A stretch of DNA of 64,000 bases, from the NCBI RefSeq assembly GCF_014851395.1, contig NW_024044681.1:4594933-4658932 (forward strand), read 5' to 3'. The position numbers and the translations under genes were made by a program. Shown here piece by piece: positions 46,001 through 56,900 of the stretch. This stretch comes from Micropterus salmoides (lineage: Eukaryota; Chordata; Actinopteri; Centrarchiformes; Centrarchidae). The stretch's first letter is position 1; the number at the start of each line of letters is the position of its first letter. Below the pieces are notes generated by a model, which worked only from the letters and a program-made list of their open reading frames with translations, searched no databases and was not told the origin of the DNA.

Positions 46001-49000
46001 GTCTGAGGCTCACCTGAGCAAGGTGAGGGAGGAGAGAGATGAGCTGAGGAGGAGGCTGCAAGCCGCCGAGGAGGACCAGAAGAAACCAGATCCCAGAGTG
46101 GACGAACTGCAGCGAGAGCTGACAAAGCTGAAAAACCACTTCCAGCAGCAGTTCCACAACGAGACCAGGAAGGTAAAACTAAGACCAGATTTAACTAAAA
46201 CCAGGTCTGAACTAAGCACAGCAGTTCCACAACGAGACCAGGAAGGTAAAACTGAGACCGGATTTAACTAAAACCAGGTCTGAACTAAGCACAGCAGTTC
46301 CACAACGAGACCAGGAAGGTACAACAGAGACCGGATCTAAGTAAAACCAGGTCTAAACTAACCAAAGCAGTTCTGCAACTAAAACCAGGGCTGCACCCGA
46401 AAAATCTTTTTTGCTCAGGAAGGTTCTGACTGAGTGAAGTGAACTGGAAGTATTTCAGCGGCAGCCATGATGAGAGCTGTTCGGATTCTCTAGAAGCCGA
46501 GGAAAGGAGCCTCAATGCTTCCTTTCATATCTCCTTTAGCATAGGGTACACCGGACCATCCTTTATGAAAGGAAAGGAGAGAATGCCATCCCACAATTCC
46601 TTGCGGCGGCAACGTTCTGAAACTCAAACGATAAAATCCATCAACCACATTTAGCAAAATCCTGCAACACAGACGCATTATGATACTTTAATAAGACACA
46701 GTTTCCTTCTTTCTTTTGGTTTGTTTGTAATCTGATACTGTTTCAACACCATTTTATGTTTCGGGTTGTTGAAATAAGCCGTTAAGTGTTTTCTACAATA
46801 AAAATAAACTCCAACTATGACGGATAAAGGTGGTTGATCACGATGTAAGTTATCATTGGCTGTTAAGCCTTTTCTCTCTTCTGCCATAACTTGCTAATAT
46901 GCATATATCTTAAACTGGCAGCAGTAACTGAGACCTGTGGAGCGGTTTCTGGTCTTGTAACGTGATCAAAGTGAGGATGATGTTGCAGCGCGTAGCCTCA
47001 CGTCCCTGCAGCCTTCAGCACATTAACTTTACTTCAGTCACAGATGCTGACACTCTCGCCTTCATAAAGGCAAAGATCCAGCTGGCGATCCAGGAGGCGT
47101 TTCCCACACACTGATTTATTTGTGGCGTCCTGCCACATTATCAATGCTGATTTTCCATTGATTTTAAAATGGGTAAAATCGTATTTGATGACAGAGCTCC
47201 ACGCAGCGCAAATATTCTCTCAGCATCTCTTCTCCCTCTCTCCCTCTCTGCCTCCCAGATCTAACTAAAACCAGGTCTAAACTAGGGCTGGACCCGAATA
47301 TTAGAATATTCGACCATTGGGCGCACACATTAGATTTTCAATTATGAGATTCAATTATTAAGGGTTTTTTTGCGCGCCTGACCTCCGCTGACAGCAGTGA
47401 ACGCAACGCTCCAGTTCACATCAAAGGGGAAACTAAAAGAAGCCCTCAGCTGTGTGGGAGCACTTTAACCTGAGTGACGGCAGCAGGGTGGAAGTTATGC
47501 CATTTATAAATTTTACAACTGCTTAATTTCATTACAGATCAAAACAGTCAAATTCTTACATTCTAAAATTAATCAGTTTCAAACTGTAGGCTGGAAACAA
47601 ACAGCAATTAAAGTTAAGAGAGAATTTTGCATAATTTGCAGATTTAGTTCCGCTACGGGAAACACCGCTCATCCCGTCTGCTCTCCGCCTGGACCCCGCC
47701 CCGCGAAACTATTCCTGGATTCTGCTCTGGACCTGCTGGATCAGACCCTCTCTGGACCCTCAGCTACGGTTCCCCCTGCTCTGCACAGCAGCCACCAACC
47801 CGGTTCGGCTTTGATTATTCGCTCTTAATTTCTATCGAAGCTCAAAAAATGACATTTGAGCAGCTCAAGTCTAAACTAACCAAAGCGGTTCCACAACCTG
47901 AAGGTACAACAGAGCCGGGACTGCATTGGTTAGTTTAGACCTGGTTTTAGTTAGATCCGGTCTCTGTTGTATCTAAAACCAGGTCTAGGGGACAGGGGAA
48001 ACTGTGGCTCAGGTGGGAGAGCGGTCGTCCAATTTTCAGAACAGTTTCGATCCCCATCTCCCCCAGTCAACATGTCAAAGTGACCTTGGTCAAGAAACTG
48101 AACCCCAGACTCTCCGTCACTGTGTAAAAGGTTGTGATGAGGTCTAAAGACTAGAAAGGTACAAGTACAGACCTTTTCCCACGTAGTCTTCGGTGTCTCA
48201 TGACGGTTTGTGTCTTCTACAGGCGTGTGATGCGGAGGAGCGTGCGCGTGAGCGCGCTCAGGCGGCAGAGGTGAGGGTTGCCGGTCTGGAGCAAAGAGTC
48301 TCTGAACTGTCGGAGCTGCTGGGATCCTGTGAGAAGATGAGGCAGAGAGACCAGCAGACCGCTCAGAGGCTCAGGGACCGGATCCTGCAGCTCGATACGG
48401 AGAACAAAACGCTCGCCATCGCCGCCTCCAGCAGGACGACCTCTGACCTCGGCGTGGACGAGTCTCAGCTGGACGTCAGCTTGCTGAGGGACAAGCTGGA
48501 GAAGGTGAAGAAACTGCTGCAGCTAGCGGCTCAGAGGAACCAGGACCAGAATATCCAGATCCAGAACCTCGTGGAGACCGAGGCTGAGCTCAGCGGAGAC
48601 AAAGGCTCGGCGCTGTTCTACCAGCAGGAGCTGCGGCAGCTCAAGGACGAGTTTGAGCGCTACAAGCTGCGAGCGCAGGTGGTGTTGAAGAACAAGAACA
48701 CCAAAGATGGCTGCCAGGCCAAGGAGCTGGAGGAGATCCGGGACCAGCTGTCAGAGCTGAAGGAGAAGTACATCAACCTGCGGATCCAGAGCGACGAGGC
48801 CGAGGCCCGACACCGCCACGAGCTGGAGGAGCGGCAGCAGCAGGCGGCGGCGCTGCAGCAGACTCACAGACAGGAAGTGGAGAGGTTGGAGGCGCTGCAC
48901 CGCGACGACCTGCTGCGCCTGGAGGCGGAGCTTCACAAACAGAGAGAGAGAACCATGGCGCTCCTGGACGAGAAAGACCAGGAGCTGGAGAGGCTGCGGA

Positions 49001-49497
49001 CCGCCGCGCTCAGCTGCAGCAGCGACACGGACAAGATGGTCGCCGACGACCACGAGTCTGGCCCCGAGAGCGAGGGTGACATCATCAGCCAGGCCCTGCA
49101 GCGAGCGACGCCCAACGAGCCCACACTGCTGCTGTACGCCGAGCAGCTGGCCAGGAAGGAGGTGGAGGCGGCCGGCCTGCGGCGCCAGAAACACCGGCTG
49201 GAGGAGGACCTCCACCAGCTGCAGGCGAGGCTGATCGCCAACGGAGAGCGACACGACGAGGAGGTGTACGAGCTGCGAGGACAACTCGACAAGCTGATCA
49301 GAGATCAGAGCAGAGAGGGCGCCAACATGGAGTACCTGAAGAACGTCATCTACAAGTTCCTGACACTGCAGGACGCCAGCGGGAGGCAGCAGACGCTCAC
49401 CGCCATCCTGACCATCCTGCACTTCAGCCCGCAGGAGAAACTCAGCGTCATGAGGCTGCAGGGGGCGACCTGGTGGACCGCCGGCAAGAGATCCTAA
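40044..49497 (+). CDS. gcc1: GRIP and coiled-coil domain protein 1 (GCC88), trans-Golgi golgin
   Basis: GCC1 is a peripheral golgin of the trans-Golgi network that tethers endosome-derived vesicles. Its C-terminal GRIP domain binds ARL1-GTP. A likely noncoding exon ends at 40206 (CAG|GTAAGA). Exon 2 begins at about 42451 (TTTTCAG) with the ATG at 42581 (MEKFGMSFGGGPSRKDLL) and ends near 42952 at a weak donor (GTGTTT). Exon 3 is 45519-46172 (ALATVTQEKSRMEANFQADK, long coiled coil). Exon 4 is 48223-49497, with ERYKLRAQVVLKNKNTKDG and a GRIP region including EGANMEYLKNVIYKFL and LTAILTILHFSP. The exons join in phase to about 766 residues (human 775). The exon 2 to exon 3 junction is the least certain: a 2.5-kb minisatellite separates them and the donor is poor. 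Confidence 0.92.
40276..41760. repeat. 20-bp minisatellite with telomere-like core, gcc1 intron 1
   Basis: About 74 copies of a 20-bp unit, AGCCAGGGTTAGTTAACTTT, occur with the last bases alternating between CTTT, CCGT and CGTT. The copy order of these variants forms longer patterns. Decay toward the right edge (41400-41830) produces truncated units. The unit holds AGGGTTAG, one telomere hexamer plus flank, but no true TTAGGG array is present. Confidence 0.96.
42195..42362 (-). mobile_element. SINE/tRNA-like repeat fragment
   Basis: CATTTAGCTGACAAAGCGAC and GGGAATCGAACCCCCAGTCT are words of a common fish short repeat, here in reverse orientation. The B-box-like GAATCGAACCC explains its tRNA-like look. 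A related tail is at 52935-53050. Confidence 0.6.
43010..45335. repeat. 76-bp minisatellite between gcc1 exons 2 and 3
   Basis: About 30 very uniform copies of a 76-bp unit occur. Each unit is itself three diverged subunits beginning CATGACCGACTCGGCTAGAG, CATGACAGACTTGACGAAAG and CATGACCAAGTCGACTAGAG. The main variant is CTCGGCTAG versus CTCGACTAG, and copies of each type occur in runs. Left-flanking DNA (TGACAAAGTTGACAACCTTG at about 43016) looks like the ancestral seed. Within the array only single substitutions were noticed, suggesting recent expansion or gene-conversion-like homogenisation. Confidence 0.96.
46146..46390 (+). repeat. Tandem copies of the gcc1 exon 3 end and its donor site
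   Basis: The last ~25 coding bases of exon 3 plus the donor and the first ~48 intron bases are repeated with a 73-bp period. GCAGTTCCACAACGAGACC starts at 46148, 46221 and 46294, each followed by AGGAAGGTA. A partial fourth copy lies near 46367, and dispersed scraps recur at 47270-47285 and 47870-47985, some inverted. All three main copies keep the AAG|GTA donor. Confidence 0.93.
46388..47330. mobile_element. hAT-like remnants in gcc1 intron 3
   Basis: CAGGGCTGCACCCGAAAAAT at 46387 and AGGGCTGGACCCGAATATT at about 47284 resemble the start of fish hAT elements with GGGCTG-ACCCGAATATTCG ends. They are in the same orientation, so they may be two separate fragments. No transposase was recognised. 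Confidence 0.4.
47993..48178 (+). mobile_element. Diverged tRNA-derived SINE beside gcc1 exon 4
   Basis: ACTGTGGCTCAGGTGGGAGA (A-box-like), AGTTTCGATCCCC (B-box-like) and GACTAGAAAGGTACAAGTAC line up with the SINE at 6806-7078. It ends about 45 bp before the exon 4 start at 48223, close to the branch-point region. Confidence 0.75.
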
Positions 49498-50032
49498 AAC
49501 CCCTGAAGAAGAATCTGTAGTTTCTTAAACCTCTGACAGGATGTTGATATGAAGGGGGCTGTAGTTTCCTGATGATCATGTGACGTTTAAATTCATAGAA
49601 AAACTTGATGAAGTTCGGTTTCTGTCAGCTGCTCCTGTATGAACAGCTGTGAGAAACTCAAATCACTCATGTATATTTTTGATTCCCTTGTTGAAATTAA
49701 ACTTTTTCCTGCTTCACAAACTCAGTTTGGTTCATTTCAGGGATTCCACGTTGTTTTCTAGTCGAGGCAACATTTCATCTTTACTTTCAGATCAAAATGA
49801 TTTTAACATCTGGGCCTTTCTTCAAGAGTCATAAAAAAGATATTTAATGAGCGTGACTCTGAGGCTCAGCTGAAAAAGTTCCTAATCCGATCACGATGCG
49901 TCATTCGGATCGCAGGACTTGTTAACATGCACCAGGAGAGATTCTATGTTGCAAAGGATTCCACAAACAAGACGTGGCGTGATACTCTTAATGTTCCATC
50001 ACTGAGTTCAGCTGTGTTCTGTAGTCAGCAGA

Positions 50033-50038
50033 AATAAA
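50033..50038 (+). terminator. Probable gcc1 polyadenylation signal
   Basis: AATAAA lies 536 bp past the gcc1 stop and only 32 bp from the opposite-strand signal at 50070, so the two transcripts probably end tail to tail. Confidence 0.55.
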
Positions 50039-50069
50039 ATACAGTCATTTATCTTTTGAAGGCAGAACT

Positions 50070-50075
50070 TTTATT
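50070..50075 (-). terminator. Polyadenylation signal of the minus-strand gene ending at 50228
   Basis: TTTATT on the plus strand is AATAAA on the minus strand, about 155 bp beyond the putative stop codon at 50228-50230. Confidence 0.5.
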
Positions 50076-50227
50076 AAATTAGAATATTACAAATGTGTGA
50101 AAGCTGAAATGAATGAAAACAAATGGTCTCAGCAACATTACATCCAAACGTTCCCCAAAAAACATCTGACAAGCTGCTGCGACACTGTGGGTCTGTACTG
50201 TATACATTCAGTGTATTTACTGTGTAC

Positions 50228-50350
50228 TTAGTGTGTACTCAGGACCGTCTGCAGGTCTCCAGGCAGCGTTCTGATGATGGAGTTTATAAAAGTATCCAGT
50301 TTGTTTAAAACTCCGTCCTTCACCTGCAGCTGCTGCCGTCGAGCTTTAAT
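50228..50350 (-). CDS. Last coding exon of an unrecognised gene
   Basis: A TGTTTTTCAG acceptor precedes 40 codons and a TAA on the minus strand, and only this phase stays open. The peptide includes IKARRQQLQVKDGVLNKLD and FINSIIRTLPGDLQTVL, charged then amphipathic helical, like the tail of a coiled-coil protein. A polyadenylation signal follows at 50075-50070. Upstream exons would lie past the scaffold gap at 50556. I cannot name the family. It could also be a chance frame, but acceptor, frame, stop and poly(A) signal are in the right order. Confidence 0.45.
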   Translation of the reverse strand: MKARRQQLQVKDGVLNKLDTFINSIIRTLPGDLQTVLSTH

Positions 50351-50510
50351 CTGAAAAACAGCAGTCAGAAACACACTTCCTGTCACTAGAATTAAAGGCT
50401 TCAGACGCGCCTGCGAGCTTTAATCTGAAAATCAAATGCACTTCCTGTTCCAGTCACTGGCATTAAAGGCTTCAGACGCGCCTGTAAGCTTTTATCTGAA
50501 AAACCTGGGT
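50335..50510. repeat. Three tandem copies of the acceptor of the 50228-50350 exon
   Basis: GAGCTTTAATCTGAAAA recurs at about 50341, 50417 and (as AAGCTTTTATCTGAAAA) 50487, with ATTAAAGGCTTCAGACGCGC between copies. On the minus strand each is TTTTCAG followed by the first exon bases. Period about 73-76 bp. Confidence 0.85.
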
Positions 50511-50555
50511 AAAAATGCGTCTCAGTATTTGAAAGCACATCTGATTAATGCGATG

Positions 50556-51055
50556 NNNNNNNNNNNNNNNNNNNNNNNNNNNNNNNNNNNNNNNNNNNNN
50601 NNNNNNNNNNNNNNNNNNNNNNNNNNNNNNNNNNNNNNNNNNNNNNNNNNNNNNNNNNNNNNNNNNNNNNNNNNNNNNNNNNNNNNNNNNNNNNNNNNNN
50701 NNNNNNNNNNNNNNNNNNNNNNNNNNNNNNNNNNNNNNNNNNNNNNNNNNNNNNNNNNNNNNNNNNNNNNNNNNNNNNNNNNNNNNNNNNNNNNNNNNNN
50801 NNNNNNNNNNNNNNNNNNNNNNNNNNNNNNNNNNNNNNNNNNNNNNNNNNNNNNNNNNNNNNNNNNNNNNNNNNNNNNNNNNNNNNNNNNNNNNNNNNNN
50901 NNNNNNNNNNNNNNNNNNNNNNNNNNNNNNNNNNNNNNNNNNNNNNNNNNNNNNNNNNNNNNNNNNNNNNNNNNNNNNNNNNNNNNNNNNNNNNNNNNNN
51001 NNNNNNNNNNNNNNNNNNNNNNNNNNNNNNNNNNNNNNNNNNNNNNNNNNNNNNN
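50556..51055. other. Scaffold gap (500 N)
   Basis: Exactly 500 undetermined bases, a standard placeholder. The gap is flanked by the acceptor duplication on the left and a CA-rich repeat on the right, so it is probably collapsed repeat. Confidence 0.99.
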
Positions 51056-51206
51056 ATTTAACACACTGAACACACACTGAACACACATTGAACACACATA
51101 CACAGACAGAAGACACACACACACACACACACAGACAGAAAGACACACATACACATTGAACACACACACTGAGCACACACACACAGACACAGACAGACAC
51201 AGATAC
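51056..51206. repeat. CA-rich microsatellite
   Basis: Repeats of ACACACTGAACACAC and ACACAGACAGA words begin at the gap edge. Confidence 0.85.
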
Positions 51207-52934
51207 GCAGGAAAGGAGGGACAGTTTGAGGAACATGCCGCATTCCAGACCACTCGGAACTGGGAAATGTCTGAGCTGAAATATCCGACTTCCAACCTCA
51301 AAGCGTTCCAGGCGCACGGTGGTGCATGGCTCCGAAAGTGAACAAAAAACATGGCTGAGCGTGACAAAGTGAACACACAGTTGCAACTGGCCATTTAAAT
51401 GCAGAGGAATTACTGGGGGAACAGACACAAACAGACAGATCACCAAGAACTACAACCAACAGGGAAAACAGACTAAAGCTGGGATTAAACAGAACTTGTA
51501 AATGAACGAGGAAATACACAAGGCTAAACAGAGAACACAAGACCAAGAACTGAACCTCAAAACGGGAAACATGGAACAACCGACTAACAGAATGGAGTAG
51601 GGAACAGAGAAGGAACCAACTGTGAAACAGGACAACACTAAACACGGAACAGAACAAGAACTAAGGCAGACACCAAGAAGACTAGATACAAGACCACAGA
51701 TAGAGCGTGACTGAAATCCAAAACACAACAGACTAAACAACAGATACTGAACTGATCAATATAACAAACTCACAAAGGGCTAAACTTAAACATGGCCGAC
51801 AGGCAGAATGTGACACCTGGTCTCAGACTGGTGGGAATGATCTCCAGAGGAAAGGTCTGGTCTATGTCACCCAAACCAATGTATCTGGGTCTTCATGTTG
51901 TTGGTGGGTTCAAGTCTTTTAGGGCGATTGAATTTAACCCTGGCTATTACATCTTTGAAAGAAGAAAAAGAAGAAGACGACGTACTCTATTAATCACGCA
52001 AGTGGTGTTCTCATTGTTGTTCTTACGCACACACAGCCCAGGAGGTGAACTGGCTCCAGCTACCAGTCCACACTCTGGACCCTTAGGGACTGCTGCCGCC
52101 CCCAGACACTGTGAGGGGGAGGGAGCCACAGAACTGAAAAGTCAAGAGGAGAAGAAGTGATTAATAAAACTCCAGCGTGTAGAAAACATGTTCTGAATAT
52201 TATAAACAACAGCGTTGGTTGTTGAATCAAACTAAAAACAGATTTTTATTTAATATTAACATTAGATGATCATGTTCGGCTCGGGATCATGTGATTGATC
52301 AGTCAATCCATTCAGACACTTCAGTAACTTTTTCCTGTGATGTGAGATGAACTTCAGCTGTGAACTCAGAAGACCTGGCGATGGTGTTCGACAGGAAGCA
52401 GAAGAGACGGATGGAAGTCAAAGTATTTTATAGTCTAGTAGATTATTTAGTGTTCTGACTGAGACATAAATCATCGTCTGTTTGTGTTCTTTGTAATCAC
52501 ACGTCCATGTCCTCACACCTCCTACACACAAACAAATAAATAAATAAAACCCTCCCACAGAAAGCAAACCTTCACAGAAATGTCACAGTGAAACGACAAG
52601 ATAAAGATGAGAAGTTTCCTCAGCAGCACGAGGGAACGTAGTGAAGAATAAAATGTACGATAAACAGACCTGTGTTTCTAAAACAGACTCTCAGTTTCTC
52701 TGTGAGGAGGGAGCCTTCAGGTCTCAGTGGAGGTGGGAGGTGTTGTGGAGGCTCGTTCTGGATGAGTCTGAGCCAAACCTGCTCCTGATCCGCCTCGGCA
52801 GAGTGACATCGTTTCCAGCTTCCCTCTCAGCCTCCACAGATCTGCCTGTCCGCAGTCGAGGAACCGCAGCAAGTCGGTCAAAGTCCCTACCCATCATGCA
52901 CTGCACTCAGCAAGACGTGTGGAGACATCCACCA
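51207..52934. other. Intergenic, no gene recognised
   Basis: Bases 51420-51790 are A-rich, repeat-like DNA (AACACAAGACCAAGAACTG and similar words). A 122-codon open frame at 51792-52160 has an arginine/lysine run (FERRKRRRRRTLL) but no family I recognise, and I consider it repeat-derived. An inverted 20-bp word ties 52897-52916 to 53456-53476, suggesting a transposon boundary. Confidence 0.4.
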
Positions 52935-53425
52935 TTGTGTCCCTGAGCAATACGTTTCACCCCTAGTAGCTCCAGAGGCGTGCAACCTCTGACATGTATA
53001 GCAATTGTAAGTCACTTTGGATAAAAGCGTCAGTAAATGGAATATAAATGGTCTGGCTCATGTCATACAGCCTGTTTCTGTGAGAGGGTTCAGTGATGTG
53101 CGTTAGCTCCATGGCTGGATGTGATGCATTAAAGTCTGATTCCAGGCAACTCTACCTGGTCAGGGCTTCAGCTGAAGTGATGAAGGACACCTGATAGCTC
53201 ACACAGCGGCCCGGGTTTGAGTCCGAACAGGGCTGCAGGTCATCTCACACTGACCAGTGCCGGACTGGGACCACGATGTAGGTTTTTTAACAATCTTTTA
53301 ATTTTAACAGGCTATACATACATAATTATGTATTGCACAGTGACAAAAGGGTGGATGTCTCACGGGGGGAATTGAACCCAGGTCTTCCACACCAAAGGTA
53401 AGTGGCTTATCTATACGCCACCACC
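52935..53425. mobile_element. SINE-like fragments
   Basis: CACTTTGGATAAAAGCGTC at about 53014 is the tail of a common fish short repeat. GGGGGGAATTGAACCCAGGT at 53366 is the tRNA-like body of the same kind of repeat. The fragment at 42195-42362 is related but inverted. Boundaries are approximate. Confidence 0.5.
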
Positions 53426-53982
53426 ACCCAGACAAAGCTGTGTGATTTTAATCGCCGTCTTGCTGAGTGCAGTGCATTTTTTAACAGGCTATACTTCTTC
53501 TGGAGTTATAGTCTAGCTGTAGTTATTTCATCTTAATTCTTTATTCTGGAAATCCTTCTGTGTGGTATCACAGGGAGGGGACGAGGTAATGTGGCTCACC
53601 GGTGATCGATGGTCATGTGAGGCAGAGAAGACGTTCTGTTTGAGGACTTCACTGAGAATACTCTGCTGGTAATGACCTCATCCATCATTTAGTACTCAGT
53701 GTGCAGTACATGCTGACTGAGTATGTGGTAAGCAGTGTATTAGTACACAAGGATTTAACGTTAACACGCCTCAACCTTTCTTTAATGTTCAATTCAGCAG
53801 CTATGATTTCTCTGACATCAGCTGACATTTCAGCTCCGTTCAGCTGTCACCTGCAATGCTTCAATGTTACTCAGCTACACAAACTGAGAAATCTACTTCC
53901 TGCCTTAAACTGTCTTGTACTTTTAGTGATTACGCTTCAACGGTAACTCCTACACAACATCTCTCATGCATATAACAACACC

Positions 53983-56900
53983 GTTTAAACCTGTTTACAC
54001 CTGTTTGAACCTGTTTACACTGTTTAACCCTGTTTACACCAGTCTGAACCTGTTTACACCTGTTTGAACCTGTTTAACCCTGTTTAAACCTGTTTAACCC
54101 TGTTTACACTGTTTAACCCTGTTTACACCGTTTAACCCTGTTCACACCTGTTTGAACCTGTTTACACTGTTTAACCCTGTTTACACCAGTCTGAACCTGT
54201 TTACACCTGTTTGAACCTGTTTTACCCTGTTTACACTGTTTAACCCTGTTTACACTGTTTAACCCTGTTCAGACCTGTTTAACCCTGTTTACACTGTTTT
54301 ACCCTGTTTGAACATGTTTACACTGTTTGAACCTGTTTACACTGTTTGAACCTGTTTACACTGTTTAACCCTGTTCACACCTGTTTAAACCTGTTTACAC
54401 TGTTTGAACCTGTTTACACCTGTTTACACCTGTTTAACCTGTTTACACCGTTTAACCCTGTTCACACCTGTTTGAACCTGTTTACACTGTTTAACCCTGT
54501 TTACACCAGTCTGAACCTGTTTACACCTGTTTGAACCTGTTTTACCCTGTTTACACTGTTTAACCCTGTTTACACTGTTTAACCCTGTTCAGACCTGTTT
54601 AACCCTGTTTACACTGTTTTACCCTGTTTGAACATGTTTACACTGTTTAACCCTGTTCAGACCCGTTTAACCCTGTTTACACCTGTTTGAACCTGTTTAC
54701 ACTGTTTAACCCTGTTTACACTGTTTAACCCTGTTTACACCAGTCTGAACCTGTTTACACCTGTTTGAACCTGTTTAACCCTGTTTACACTGTTTAACCC
54801 TGTTTACACTGTTTAACCCTGTTTACACTGTTTTACCCTGTTTGAACCTGTTTACACTGTTTAACCCTGTTTACACTGTTTTACCCTGTTTGAACCTGTT
54901 TACACTGTTTAACCCTGTTTACACTGTTTAACCCTGTTTACACCAGTCTGAACCTGTTTAACCCTGTTTACACTGTTTAAACCTGTTTACACCTGTTTAA
55001 CCCTGTTCACACTGTTTAACCCTGTTTAACCCTGTTTACACCAGTCTGAACATGTTTACACCTGTTTAACCCTGTTTACACTGTTTAATCCTGTTTACAC
55101 CGTTTAACCCTGTTTACACCTGTTCGAACCTGTTTACACTGTTTGAACCTGTTTACACCTGTTTAACCCTGTTTACACCGTTTAATCCTGTTTACACTGT
55201 TTAACCCTGTTTACACCGTTTAATCCTGTTTACACCAGTCTGAACCTGTTTACACCTGTTTGAACCTGTTTACACTGTTTGAACCTGTTCACACTGTTTG
55301 CACCTGTTTACACCTATTTGAACCTGTTTAACCCTGTTTACACTGTTTAACCCTGTTTACACTGTTTAACCCTGTTTACACTGTTTGAACCTGTTTACAC
55401 CGTTTAACCCTGTTTACACCGTTTAACCCTGTTTACACCTGTTTGAACCTGTTGACACTGTTTAACCCTGTTTACACCTGTTTGAACCTGTTTACACTGT
55501 TTGAACCTGTTTACACTGTTTAACCCTGTTCACACCTGTTTAAACCTGTTTACACTGTTTGAACCTGTTTACACCTGTTTACACCTGTTTAACCCTGTTT
55601 ACACCGTTTAACCCTGTTTACACCTGTTTGAACCTGTTTACACTGTTTAACCCTGTTTACACCTGTTTGAACCTGTTTACACTGTTTGAACCTGTTTACA
55701 CTGTTTAACCCTGTTCACACCTGTTTGAACCTGTTTACACTGTTTAACCCTGTTCACACTGTTTAACCCTGTTTACACTGTTTGAACCTGTTTAACCTGT
55801 TTAACTGTTTACACCGTTTAACCCTGTTTACACCGTTTAACCCTGTTTAACCCTGTTTACACCTGTTTGAACCTGTTTACACCGTTTGAACCTGTTTACA
55901 CTGTTTAACCCTGTTCACACCTGTTTGAACCTGTTTACACTGTTTAACCCTGTTTACACCTGTTTGAACCTGTTTACACTGTTTGAACCTGTTTACACTG
56001 TTTAACCCTGTTCACACCTGTTTGAACCTGTTTACACTGTTTGAACCTGTTTACACCTGTTTAACCCTGTTTACACCGATGTCTATGAAGATTCTCAGTC
56101 ATCCAGGTCATAGTTATCCAACGAAGGTTAAAATCAAGGGCAACTGGACTTGGTTGAAGATACTGGAAGACGTTTCGTCCCTCATCCAAAGGACTTCTTC
56201 AGTTCTGACTGACTGGCAGGGAAACTCAGCTATTTAACCTCAGTGGGGTCATTATCCCGGGTCATCGATACTACTGGTTCGTTAGAAGACATTTTAGACA
56301 GAGAAGATGGATGGTTTGAAAGAGGTGTCAAGGAAGCATCTACACCAGGGTGGAGAAGCCGTCATTGAACAGGGGAGGGGGTCTACGCCACCACTTATCC
56401 CCCACTTACAATGCTGTCCTTTCATCACTTCCCAGGAAACTCAACAAACGTAACCTATTGGCCTCAGGTGAAGATACCAACGATGGTCGTTCAGTCTTGG
56501 CCACAGGTAGTCTTAACGACTGTAACGACTGTCGTCACAGCAACAAGGAACACTAACGAACCAGTGGTATCGATGACCCGGGATAACGACCCCACTGAGG
56601 TTAAATAGCTGAGTTTCCCTGCCAGTCAGTCAGAACTGAAGAAGTCCTTTGGATGAGGGACGAAACGTCTTCCAGTATCTTCAACCAAGTCCAGTTGCCC
56701 TTGATTTTGACCTTCGTTGGATACCTGTTTACACCGTTTAAACCTGTTTACACCGTTTAAACCTGTTTACACCTGTTTGAACCTGTTTACACTGTTTGAA
56801 CCTGTTGACACTGTTTAACCCTGTTTACACTGTTTAACCCTGTTTACACTGTTTAACCCTGTTTACACCTGTTTGAACCGGTTTACACTGTTTGAACCTG

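Noticed and set aside
51792..52160. 122-codon frame with a basic RKRRRRR run
   Set aside because: Follows A-rich repeat DNA, no recognised family, and it crosses repeat-like words; judged chance or transposon-derived.
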